A model generated the notes under the pieces. That model was not told where the DNA came from. It was given only the letters and a program-made list of their open reading frames with translations, and made no database searches. Position numbers and translations under genes: made by a program. Positions 11,701 through 23,284 of a stretch of DNA of 64,000 bases are shown in pieces. The DNA comes from Trileptium ribeirensis. Taxonomy: Eukaryota > Nematoda > Enoplea > Enoplida > Thoracostomopsidae. How positions within the stretch are numbered: the first letter of the stretch is position 1; each line of letters starts with the position of its first letter. Location of the stretch: positions 1-64,000 of the forward strand of contig JASANE010029929.1 in NCBI GenBank assembly GCA_030248225.1. The letters run 5' to 3'.

Positions 11701-12764
11701 GAATTCCGGTTCCGGCGAAAATCGTGTTCCGGTTGCTGAACCGGAATTCCGGTATAAAATTTTGTTTGAAATTTTCCACATTTTTGCTTCATCTTTGGCT
11801 CAAACATATGTATTATACATATATACGGGCTGTAGGCCCATATATAGAATGACCAAGTTTCAATACGACCAAGCAAAAGAAAAGATTTATTCAGCAATTT
11901 GCCGTGTGAAATGTAAGTAGGGCGCATAATTCCAGTAGGAATATTTCATCTAAACCTGTAGGACTTTTTAACAAAACAAAGCCAGGTCGATGATTGTAGC
12001 AGCTATTTTACACATTCAGAAGTCTGCGGGGTATGTTCGAATTGAACTGGTCCAACTCTGTAACAGAGTATGGATTACGTAGAAGTATTTAGCATAAGCT
12101 TGGCTAACATAAATTGCGTCAAGCACCAGATAGTGCGCTTGTAGCATTTGTAAATCAGTCTACATTTAAGTAAAGTAACGTTACCTGCAACGCAGACAGA
12201 AACTGCTTTCCTTGCAATGGACTGTATTTTTTTGAACTGTGCGAGCAGTATCACAGCTTGTCTCATTTATAGCATTCTGATTAGAAAGTTATCATTATGA
12301 TCTAACTGACGGGCACTGTTACTCCAACACTAGCCTAAACAGCGTCTCTGACCACTGATCAAAAAATTACCTTCAATTATTTTCTCTTAGACACATATAA
12401 ACCAATAATTTCATGTTTTCTACAGAACAACATGTAACAGACGAAAGTGTAGTAAAGGGAAGTGACTGGAGACAGGGCGAAAGTGTTTATTCTACGCTCC
12501 ATGCGTTGTAAGCACATTGAATTTGACGCAGTATACGCAAGGGCGCATAGTGGAAAACATGTTTTGCTCTGTGTGTCCAAAAACCGACATAATGATCGCT
12601 TAATAAAAATTATTAGCTTCCTTAGCATCGTTAAAGTTTCAGAAAGACAATTATGCTATCGCTGTAAATTAAGTTTAAAGCAAAAGTTATTTTCCATACA
12701 TTTAAATCCACTAGAGCTTCATTTCTTCCTTCTTCTGTTTTACTATATATAAGTTTCGAAGACC

Positions 12765-12830
12765 CAGTTCCGGATCCGGTTTAAATGAACGGTTCCGGTT
12801 GCTGATTCCGGTTCCGGTTATTCCCTGCTA
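12765..12830. repeat. GGTTCCGG short-motif cluster, right arm
   Basis: Mirror of the cluster at 10,140-10,235. It reads CAGTTCCGGATCCGG followed by several GGTTCCGG blocks, and its copy number differs from the left arm. Confidence 0.6.
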
Positions 12831-15342
12831 AAGTGCTTTTGAGACAATGGTGATACTGATTTTTGAATTTCGTTTGAAAGAACCAAATCTAAATTTGATA
12901 CAATGGCCGAATACTTTATTGTTATGAATGTGCGAGCTTGTAAGAGAGATATATAAAGAGTCGTAACTTGGAAATAAAGCTGGGATCCTTTTGCTTACGG
13001 GCTTTACTGCTGTGCAATATTGTTACGATTGTCTTTACACACTTCAGGATTGCACACTTCACATTGCATTTTGAAGAACATTATTCTGTTGAGTGTACTA
13101 ATGATTGACGTGCCATAGGGCGCTGCAAGTGTGTTATATTTATATATGCGGTCGCAAGGTTATGAAACATGAGATTTTGAATTTAAATATATGAAATGTC
13201 AGTATTATAAGATTGAACCATGCTTATGTACGTCGTTATTCATCTTAATCTTCACTTTTTTGATATACAAAGCCTCAGCCTTTCACCAAGTGTAATACTG
13301 ATGTTGCCGTAACGGACTAAGCCGTAATGGACTTTTTGACAGCAACCCAAAAGCGACATTGGCCAAGAAATGTATATATTCAGCAAGGAGGTTTCGTTTC
13401 AAGTTTCAATCGCCAGCTGTTTAGTCATGCTAGATCGTTGAATACTGTTGCTTTCACATTTTTTTGTAAAATGTTAGATCATCACAGCTCAGTAAGGGAT
13501 CAGGATTTGAGTACGACAGACAGTCGTCATAACAATAATAGTACACAGCTTTGTAATGTAAACAAAAAGATTCCGCTGTAACTGAGTTACTGGTGCACAG
13601 TCGAAGCGAGAACGCGCCGAAATTGACAGGTTCAGATCGACTCAGCTCAACGCTAATTTTACCTGGCTTGGCTCGGCCCGAAACATTTAACATTCAACCA
13701 GGCCCAGCTGGTTAGCAATTCCATTTGCTTCGGTTCGAACCGATTTAGCTCAGGGATGCTTAGGATCTTCAGTAGCTTGCTTGTTCAGAAACGCTCGGAC
13801 AAGGGGACCGCACCCGGATTACCAATTTTGCCCTAACTATTGCCAAATTCGCCCAATCTGCTCATTCTGCCAATGTTACGGATTTAATTTCCCGCGCGGC
13901 GTCGACTTACGGGGAGGTGTAGGGTGCGGAGCCTCAAGGATATTCAGGATACCTCCCAAGGTTGATCAGCGACTTTCAAGGAGGGTCCGATCCTCAGCGG
14001 GTATAATCCCCTATCTCTTTTACAAGAAGGAGCTGGCGTAAAACTTGGGCCATCTACAGTATTTTGGAGTTCGCCGACCGAGCTGCTCCGGTATTTCATA
14101 ACTGTAGAGATTTTACAACTTCTTGGGAGGGGCCAAATCTCTTCATCATGCTTGATACTTAATGGCATTTGAACGATGCGGCCAAAATAATACGCTCATA
14201 ACTATTCTAATTTTATGACTCTTGTTATAAATCAGAAGGTCTGTAATGCATCACATCAGGCAAGTGAAATGAGTTACCACGTTGGAGATTTTACGACATT
14301 TCCGGCGTGCGGGGTAAATAATCCTTTCATCTTCGCTGAGATTTCTTGACACCAGCTATTTTCGAAGCAAAAGACCCGGTCACACTGTTGAGATTTTATG
14401 ATATTTAATGGACGCCAAATAGACAGCTACCTATAATACATTTAGCTAATCTACAAAAAATGCATTATCTGACGACATTCGGTGTCAAATTTCCCGATAT
14501 TAATAGTGTTAACTATTTTACGGCAACTCGCAATTTCTGAACTCAGTGGCGCACCCACTGTGAGCTTGAAACCAAGAGTCCAGCGCCTGTGACACGATAA
14601 ATAACACTGCACGCTTATCGTGCACCAACAACAAGGAAGAATAACATCCTAATCAACAGTTTCAAAATTTCAAATTTCACGGTTCCGCTAATTTTTGGCT
14701 AAGAGTTCGAAAACAACCGCTCTACCAAAAAATACTCGGTAGCAAAATTTTAGCTCTCCATGATAAAATCGTTTTATATAGTGGTATTCAATTGTGGGAA
14801 GACTTAAAGTTTGCGGATCTCTATAACCATAATCACCGTTTTTGCAATTATTGTCGGTTTTGTGGTAATATTTAGTCAAAGAAAAAACGCAGACACAAAG
14901 CTAGATACAAAATTAGATATAACAATTAATTATAATTATTATACGTTATTATAATTAATAATTAATTATTATAACTATTTCCCGTTATAATTAAAAAATA
15001 TCGAAAATACTTTAAGCAAGTGAAGGGTTGTGTTTGACACATACAGACAACTAGATGGTTCGCACCGAACGTTGGGTTTTTACAAGTTTGTGGACATAGG
15101 TTCAACCTGAAGCCTGTTATATTGTGATCTATGCTTCTATAGTTCTGCTCGATAATATTTGTGAACCTGCATAGTTTCGACTTTGGCATATAAATTCATC
15201 GTTAATCAATAGAATAAACGAAATAGCAAATACTGCAATCACCTTTTCTTAGTGCCGTGTTAGTCCCATAATTATTTTATATTTTAGGAGCACCATTTAA
15301 TATTTGCTTGGAACAAAAACGACGTCAAATATAAAAAATTCA

Positions 15343-15420
15343 GGTACCGAGTGGAGTTGAACACGCACCTTCTGGACTAGTATTGTACGACAGTGCGGTA
15401 GACCACTCGGCCACGCAAGG
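15343..15420 (-). ncRNA. tRNA-derived sequence, right arm copy
   Basis: Reverse-strand copy of the tRNA-like sequence at 7,541-7,620. The A box is unchanged and the B box differs by one base (GTGTTCAACTCC). The acceptor ends fail to pair here as well, so the defect predates the arm duplication. Confidence 0.6.
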
Positions 15421-16965
15421 AAAACTACCTACCCATATTTTGCGGTTAGAGTCTGCAAAAACTTTCCACTTTTAGAAGACCGATTTGGATCATCCTTTAT
15501 ATTCCGGCCAATACGACTTTCCAGTTTGTTTAACTACTGAAAAACCATAACGATTGCTGCAGCAGCTGTTTAGTTTACTTAAAGTCTGCTCAGCAGCAGA
15601 GTAACTAATTAATGGCTGCTATTATCTAGGGTAAACCCACCGGTAAAAATAGCAATTTATGTACAGTTAAACGCTATTTGAAGAAACTCAGTTTGCCACT
15701 CACGCATAGGAGCAATTGGCTTTTTACAGCATGGTATTTATTCCGCAGAAATGTAATATTGGTATCTCATGAAGTACAATATAAGAACAATTATTAACTA
15801 ATAAAAATATTAAATAGCAAACACCTAATATCTGAATAGAATATATTACTATTTTGTGCCGAATGATTCCAACTATTAGTACAACACTTGTTATATTGGC
15901 CTTGAATGGATTTTGCTCAAAATATAGCCGCTGTTATGTTAGCGGCACTGACTGCCGTAAGCCAAGACTCAAGAAATTGCAAAATAACTGGAGTACTGCC
16001 GAGACACGATACATACAAAATTGTAAAAAGCATAGACGTGACAACGGTTTTAAGACTACCGAATTTTACGTCATACCACGAATTACGTCATTATGTAGTA
16101 CGTTGTATTATTTTTCGACATTAGTTTGTTGGAAGGAAACGGTATTTCAGGGTACCTTTTCTGGCCCGTAGCTACTACGGGGATGAGGGCTGGCCACAGC
16201 TGTTAAATTCCGACCTGCTGTGATGGAATAAACTGTCACATATGCTTTGCTATGCATATAACCCAAATTTAACCCCTTAAATTTCTTAAGCCTCTTCTGC
16301 TTAGTTGCTCTGGCTAAGGGCTTGTAGTTTTTGATATATAATTTGAGTTCACCGTGGCAAAAACAACGAGCAAAGTTGATGTTTTCAAAAGGCTCTAAGA
16401 TTTATCAAGAGCCTAGTTTGTAATGAATTTTGGAAAACCATTTTTATGTCGCAACAGTTTAACATAGAATATATAAACAGTATTACTGAAACTTTATTGA
16501 GCAAATCTCTTTTAAATGCTTAGATAGATTCAGCACCAGTTTACCCAGCGGTCACAGCTATAGCATGTAGTTGACGACATTTACACAATCAATGATTTAT
16601 TCAACGGAAAGGTTTCATTTATATGTCGATTTCTATGCTCAATGACAATATATATATATACTATGTGGGTATTCCCGAGCTGGGTTCTTAGGTTGGAAAA
16701 CAACTGACAAGATGGAGTTAGGTAAGTATATTGCACTATCGCAACATATGTAAGGTAATGTTCTACCTATGAGCCATTTCAGGCCGATGCTTATTTTAAA
16801 ACGAAGCAGTTTAGGTATTAAATTTGCTAATAAACATGTCATTTCGCTAACTATGATTCTATCCGCTATATAGCAGCTCTGAGAACGTTAAATAATCCTT
16901 CTCAGATCTGTTATGTAGCTATATTCGTGATTTTAATCACCAACTGTGACTTATGGTAATCAAGG

Positions 16966-17612
16966 GTCGTTTCCTTTAGCCTTCCCCCAGGCGGAATTTG
17001 GTCAGTTTTCCAGTTACAACGATAATTTTGGCACAGTGCGATTCAGCTCGATGAGCGGGTTCAGAAATTATTCATTTTCTGGCCATTTTTACGACAATTT
17101 TTTTTCAGTTCCCAATGGGTTCGCTCCCGCCATGCTGCCCAAAATTTTCGAAAAAAAAAATTTCTTTTCTCGATAAATGTAGCATTTTATATATCATTGG
17201 AATCGCGATAACGAGCTGAGTCGAAAAAATCATCGCAATCGGTTCATGGTGTAACGACTTAGGCTTTGGGTAAGCCTAAGACTAAGCTTAAGCCTTAGTC
17301 TACGCCTAAGTCGTTGTCGTTTACCCCATGAACGGATTGCGCTAATATAGTCACAGTTCGACAGAGGTCGTTATCTCGGTTTTAATGGTAAATTAAATTA
17401 TACATTTATCGAGAAAAAAATTCCTAAAATCCTGAGTACCAAGGGGGACTCCGGGACACTGGATAGTAAAAAATCGAAAAAATGTCATAAAACCGACCGA
17501 GATGATGATTCGCTGAACCAGCTCATCGAGTTGAATCGAATGGTACCAAAAGTATCGCAGTAACTTTAAAATTGAGCAAATCCGGATTGGGGGCTAAAGG
17601 AAAAGTTCCCAG
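16966..17612. mobile_element. MITE-2 copy, right arm
   Basis: Mirror copy of 5,351-5,987. The central CCTAAG/CTTAGG block differs from its partner at about one position in roughly 110 compared, among the best conserved parts of the palindrome. The open frames it contains are shadows of the inverted structure and not genes. Confidence 0.75.
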
Positions 17613-19118
17613 TCAAGTAATTTGAAAGGCCACTACTGGTGCAATTAAATTTTTCCAACGCTACTATGGATTATAATGGTCCGTTAATTTCAGAGCATGA
17701 AGCAGAGCAGCCGATGGAAATGGTTAATTTCGATTTTAAGCTTCATGGGTTCCATGAAATACCATACTTGAAATTTCCTGGATGTTATGACATTAACGTA
17801 CGTTTGACGACTAAATAAATCATGTTTTATGTTTATGCGGTGAACTATCATGTTTTAGTGACGTGGTGGGTAAAGATATAATTTAGATATACGGCATTCA
17901 TTGATTGGTACTCAAGGTCCGCGTGCTTAGGGAGCTAGAAGGTCATTGCGGGGAGGAGGAGGTTGGGGTGCGGAGCGTACGAGCGATTATATATTGCTTA
18001 GGAATTTAATCTCCTGCCTGCTGTTCGCACCTATGCTCTAAACTATATTAAAGACTTAGCAGACTGCATACACCAACTAATGTTTCTTCCATGGTTTTTA
18101 GTTTAAATACAGAAATCATTTATGACGATCAAGCTAAAATCAGGCAATTTCTCAAAGCCTTCTGATTTGTTCAAGAGTTGAAGGTTAATGTAATTAACGC
18201 TTGAATTAACGTATTCTAGTATTCGTAGTGATTTCCTATATACAACGACATGGTTTCACGAAACATGAAAAATGACATTTTACGTTGCAAAAACATACGC
18301 TCCACAATGTACTGGAATCAAACGGTTCCAAAAAGCAAACTTGCATTCACAGCTTTCTTGCTTCTATAGCTGTCAGTCATAAGCTACCGCGCTATATGTC
18401 TTGATTGTATCAGAGTTTTACGCCATTGATAACCGTTACTAAAGCATTTAGCTTTGTGACCTAAAAAACAGCATATATAAGCTGGTAAATTGACTTATTG
18501 AAGAATTTAATATTAAGATTAAAACGCTGCTAAGATGTATATATAAATTGCTGAAATTAATTTATCATAGTTTCGTTGCAAGTTTCAATATATGCCATCG
18601 TAGAACGTAGTAAAAGCCTTCCGTGTATACATGTATGGCAAAAACTTAACAATAATTTATAAAATTTTTTGTTTTAGCATACAACTAGATACTGGATACT
18701 AGATGCTGCGTTGAGACCATTGCGTTAATAGCATTACTTTAATATTTTACTTCGGTACAATACATTATTAGTTCTATAACTAACATTACGCAACCTTGAT
18801 TCTGTTTAGGTTTGCTCTGCTGGCGCAGGTAGATCCTGCTTTTTCCAACACAATGTCCTAGTTTCTGTGCGATCGTGGTAGATTATATTTCCAGACAGGT
18901 TGCCCACCGAACCAAAATTGATAAATAACAAAGCTTTCCGTTGGGATTACGTAGCTGGGCGTCCTATAGCGTGGCTATATAGAAGGATCTAAGCACCAAA
19001 ATTGCCTGCTAGCCTAATTAGCAAGCATTTCTGCTCGGATATTCACAACAAAAATCATTAATTGTGCAATTTATTTAATGATTTTCAAATATATATACTC
19101 GGGTTCAATTGGCGTTTT

Positions 19119-19750
19119 TGCTGATTGGTGATAAATAGAAATTCATTGCCGTTAATTTGTTGTTAGGTCTTCGCTGTTGTATTGGTGTGTACATCTTATC
19201 AGCTGCCTCCGTAATGTTGCTTTAAAGGACGTCGGCGTTGCCAAAACTCTACTGATCTGGTTTGTTAGCATTTCGAAGAAAAATAACTTGACCAGACTGT
19301 CATTGTCAGGCGCCAGCTTTTGAAACATACTTAATGCTGTCCACGATATCTGATCATCAAGACCTTGTTCACTAAGTAATATATCAAGGTTTTTGTTGTG
19401 CATCTCAGCAAAATGAGTAATATACCTGTCACGGTTGTCAGCAAAAATTCCTCACAAGTCTATTAATAACGCTACCACGGATAATCTCTGTCGAAACACT
19501 GCGCTAAAGTCAAATTTTTCGTGTTTTTTGCCCTCATTTTCCAGAATCAGTTCAATCTGGTCAAACTATTGGCGGGAGTGCCTTTAAAAACTGGGTGACT
19601 GATGGTCTTTGACATACGCCGGTTGGTTGTACTGCTGCAATTCTCTCACTGTTACTGTCACTAATTCCAAAACAGAGCTTAATGACACGACACAGCACGA
19701 CTTTCTGTTTCAGACTCCGCAGCAATGCCACGCTTATTTGGTGTCACTAT
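19119..19750 (-). pseudogene. Broken protein-coding remnant, right arm copy
   Basis: Minus-strand mirror of the remnant at 3,199-3,832. It keeps the in-frame TGA (complement of about 19,455-19,457) and adds its own lesions: a frameshift near 19,255, after the residues LTNQIS, changes the rest of the frame, and the terminal stop of the left copy is altered. Substitutions in the intact stretch (E to G, S to L, M to L, K to N) include non-conservative ones, consistent with decay rather than constraint. No function can be assigned. Confidence 0.5.
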
Positions 19751-19890
19751 AAACCTCGTATTGCTCTCTCAGAGCATGCCAAGAGTTTTTATCGCATTTT
19801 TAACACATCTTTCTTGTTTCAAAGTCCCCGGATATATAGCCTCACATCACAAGGTGTAATTGTAACCAATGTATTATCCTTGAATGTTCC

Positions 19891-20099
19891 GGACCATGTC
19901 AACTTTAGGGGCCAAGGATAATGCATGCCATGTAGTTCTCGACATACTAAGCCTAAGCCTTAGCCTAAGCTAAGCTCCCTATATGAGCCATGTACTAAGC
20001 CTCAGCCTAAGTCGGGGGACTGCCGCCCCTCGAACCCCTGCTCTAAGCTGTTCTTTTTTCTAACGTTATAATGTCCGGCCCCTAAAGTTGACATGGGCC
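19891..20099. mobile_element. MITE-1 copy, right arm, with exact 8-bp target duplication
   Basis: Mirror copy of the left-arm element. It is flanked on both sides by AATGTTCC, an exact 8-bp direct repeat that fixes the element ends. An 8-bp duplication is typical of the hAT superfamily; the terminal sequence GGCCCATGTCAACTTTAGGG is not one I recognise from a named family. Further copies lie at 31,885-32,094 and, diverged or partial, at about 55,190-55,290, 59,860-59,935 and 63,725-63,865. Confidence 0.9.
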
Positions 20100-21349
20100 A
20101 ATGTTCCGAACCCAGTTTTTATTCGTTTCCAATAAGTTTCGGATGAATCTGGGAACGCTTAAATATAAATTCGCTCAATGATTCGCTTTGCGTCATAGAA
20201 AGCTGAAAACTACCGATAAGGTACCACAGGATTTGTTCGAGACCTGGACCAAATACCCTCACTCGGACGGATTTTGATTCAAACCTGACGTTGAATATGT
20301 ACCTGTCGCGCAAAACAATTATTATTAATGTCACGGTCGTTCTCATGTACACTGCTGCTAACGAAATCCGTTATCACGACGAGTTCAGCAGTGTTATGTC
20401 CATTAACGTGGACGTAAACTTGTAAGTTAGTAAAATGTTAACGTAAAGTCATTTCACTAAGAATATACCATTCTGCTATATCAGAACATTGGTTGCGCTG
20501 CCACCGAAGCGAGCAAGCACTTCCTTGTATGTCAACTGATAAATTTTACCGTGTCCGTCCGTCTGTCCGTCTGTCTCTCCGGATAGTTTTTTTCTAAATA
20601 TCTCAGGAATAAGCGAAGATATTCTTATAAGGCTTTTGCACATGATAGCTTATAGACTGGCATGTAAGACCCTATAGGTATTATCAGTATGCAACCCACC
20701 CATAAGGAATGATAGACCCCTTTAAAGAGGGTACCATCTCAACTTTGGTGACTGAGAGAAAATGCATTTTTGGTAATATCTCGAAACTCACACTTCGTGT
20801 CAACAAATATTGCATTTTTTATGATCGTTTGAATAAGATACACAACTTTTTGACCAACACATTTTGTCAGAATCGAGGATAAGAAGATGGGTCTAACGGT
20901 CCCATCGATCGTTTCCTGAATTACGAGAGTTGCAACAATTTTTTTCTCAAATTACACAGTATATTATATATGTGAATCTAATAAACACTAGCTATCTATA
21001 TTTTGTTAATTTTTAGTAAAACTGCTAAGTTTTGATTTCTGATTTTGAAAATTTTATGGTGTACCTTGTTTAATATCGAAGCTGTCACATCCTATTTATG
21101 ATTTATAGTTGACGCTTCCTCCTGCCTACAACAAAAGCCTATCATGCGAGCATGTTCATTATTGAGATGAGCAATTACAGATTTAAAACCTGCCTTCCGC
21201 CAAATTAATGCATGGTATTGCCTATGGTAAACCCAACGGTAATTGTGTAATTTTGCCATTGTATATAATGTACATAGTGTTACACTATTACTTAGGACGA
21301 CATAACGTTTCCATGTAGACAAACATTTTCTAATGTGAATTAAAAAAGT

Positions 21350-21620
21350 AGGTTTCTCATCTGGCCATTGGTCATATTCAAAGATCTGGTTTGTTATTGA
21401 GCGATATGTGGTATTTAAAATCATGTTTATCATATGGCTATATGTCGCATTTAAGGATCACGTTTGTCATTTGGCCATTTGTCCTATTTAAAGATCATAT
21501 TTGTCACATTTAAAGATCAGATTTGTCATCTGACCACTTGTCGCATTTAATGATCACATTTTGTCATCTGGCCTTTTGTCATATTTAAGACCAGGTTGTC
21601 ATTTGGTCATCAGGTTGGCC
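21350..21620. repeat. Degenerate short tandem repeat, right arm
   Basis: This is the mirror copy of the array at 1,310-1,580, read here as TTTGTCATCTGGCC and TTTAAAGATCA blocks. It lies inside a stretch otherwise free of genes. Confidence 0.6.
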
Positions 21621-22606
21621 ATATTTTATTAGAATATATAAAATACCGTTGCAGGCTACTTTACTGTTGAACACGAAGTCTTCTGCAATAGAAAAATATT
21701 GGAGCGAAGGCAGAACACCTAATATTGTGGTTCAGCTCAAATGGCAATACCTAACTTCGGGTGTTGCACAAAGCGATTTACTTGACAGGTTCCAATGCAT
21801 TGGACAAGACGATAAAGGTTGTGGCGGTTATGGTAACGGATGGTTGGTTTTGTACTAATGTATCAACGAATCATTAAATGTAACAAGTATTTCTTATGTT
21901 GAAATAAAATTCTCTTACGTATATATACTTGGGCGTAACGAGAAAATTTTAGCTAGGCGTGTACTCTCGCATTGTGGGGGTCAATTCAACAAATCGAAAT
22001 GACAGATGCAACATAAAACGATCTTATATTAGCAACTTTTCATTTAACGTCACGCATATAAATAAATGATGGAAAATATTTTGCAGACCACGTGTAAATT
22101 GATTTACATATTGTTGGATATATTGGTGCAAATGCGAATACTGAGTATTCTTGTGCATATAATTTTAGAAAAACAGATTTTGAGTCGATAAACAAATCCC
22201 ACTCTTGGTCTGTTAACTTTTCCTGATGAGATTTAAATATTAACGGCTTGATGTTCTGATGAACAGTGTTGCCTATTTAGAAAGGTAAGTCACTTAAAAA
22301 TTTACCATTGTGCATACTCGTAAATACATTCAAAAGTCTCAATAAATTTGCAAGTTGACTTTAGGTAGAAGTCAGTTCCCTATCAGGACCGCTTATATTG
22401 TTACTATTTTCAGAGAACTATTGTTATTTTAAATGGTATATAATTGTCTTATCTAAAGACCTTAGAAATTTACGAAGAAAGATCAGAAATGTAAGCTAAT
22501 GTTTAGGGAACTTGAGTGTAAAATTTATAGAACGGAACTTCATAAGGTTTTTTGTATAAAAGAACAGTTCTGCACTAACTTTCCAACTTTCAATACTAAG
22601 TTATAA

Positions 22607-23278
22607 AACTGTTTATTTTCTTCTAATCCAATAGCAAGTACCGAATTATATTTTCAGGCAGTCACGGACAGGTTTACCTTTAGAATTTCGTGCACAATAC
22701 AAACAATTAACAATCTTAGGACACGTTATTTTCAATAGAGTTCATGCAAAACCGCGAAATCAAGTACTCCAGGGAACTGTTTATTTTCTTCTAATCCAAT
22801 ACCAAGTACCGAATTGTATTTTCAGGCAGTCACGGACAGGTTTACCTTTAGAATTTCGTGCACAATACTTTCAATTAACAATCTTAGGACACGTTATTTT
22901 CAATAGAGTTCATGCAAAACCGCGAAATCAAGTACTCCAGGGAACTGTTTATTTTCTTCTAATCCAATAGCAAGTACCGAATTGTATTTTCAGGCAGTCA
23001 CGGACAGGTTTACCTTTAGAATTTCGTGCACAATACTTTCAATTAACAATCTTAGGACACGTTATTTTCAATAGATTTCATGCAAAACCGCGAAATCAAG
23101 TACTCCAGGGAACTGTTTATTTTCTTCTAATCCAATAGCAAGTACCGAATTGTATTTTCAGGCAGTCACGGACAGGTTTACCTTTAGAATTTCGTGCACA
23201 ATACTTTCAATTAACAATCTTAGGACACGTTATTTTCAATAGAGTTCATGCAAAACCGCGAAATCAAGTACTCCAGGG
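22607..23278. repeat. 168-bp tandem array, right end (four units)
   Basis: Units start at 22,607, 22,775, 22,943 and 23,111 with an exact spacing of 168 bp, and the last ends near 23,278. Units two to four are almost identical; the first differs by a short T/A-rich variant. One diverged single unit of the same sequence is found in each of the R1 copies near 45.55-45.75 kb and 48.05-48.25 kb. The array therefore arose by amplifying one segment of R1. Confidence 0.9.
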
Positions 23279-23284
23279 CTCGCT

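Larger units (their letters stand above)
11701..22911. repeat. Right arm of giant inverted repeat (palindrome)
   Basis: This is the reverse complement of the left arm, matched landmark by landmark. Compared with the left arm it carries scattered point changes and short indels, for example a few bases lost at about 15,140 and an extra CCGG-rich block near 11,700-11,750. Independent small differences along the whole length argue against a fold-back sequencing artefact, which would give near-perfect copies. The outer end runs into a 168-bp tandem array at 22,607-23,278, and the corresponding units start at base 1 on the other side. Confidence 0.95.

Noticed and set aside
1..22911. Palindrome as a read fold-back or assembly artefact
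   Set aside because: Arms differ by scattered substitutions, indels, repeat counts and independent decay of flanks and frames, which an artefact would not produce. A haplotype misjoin remains possible and is listed for checking.
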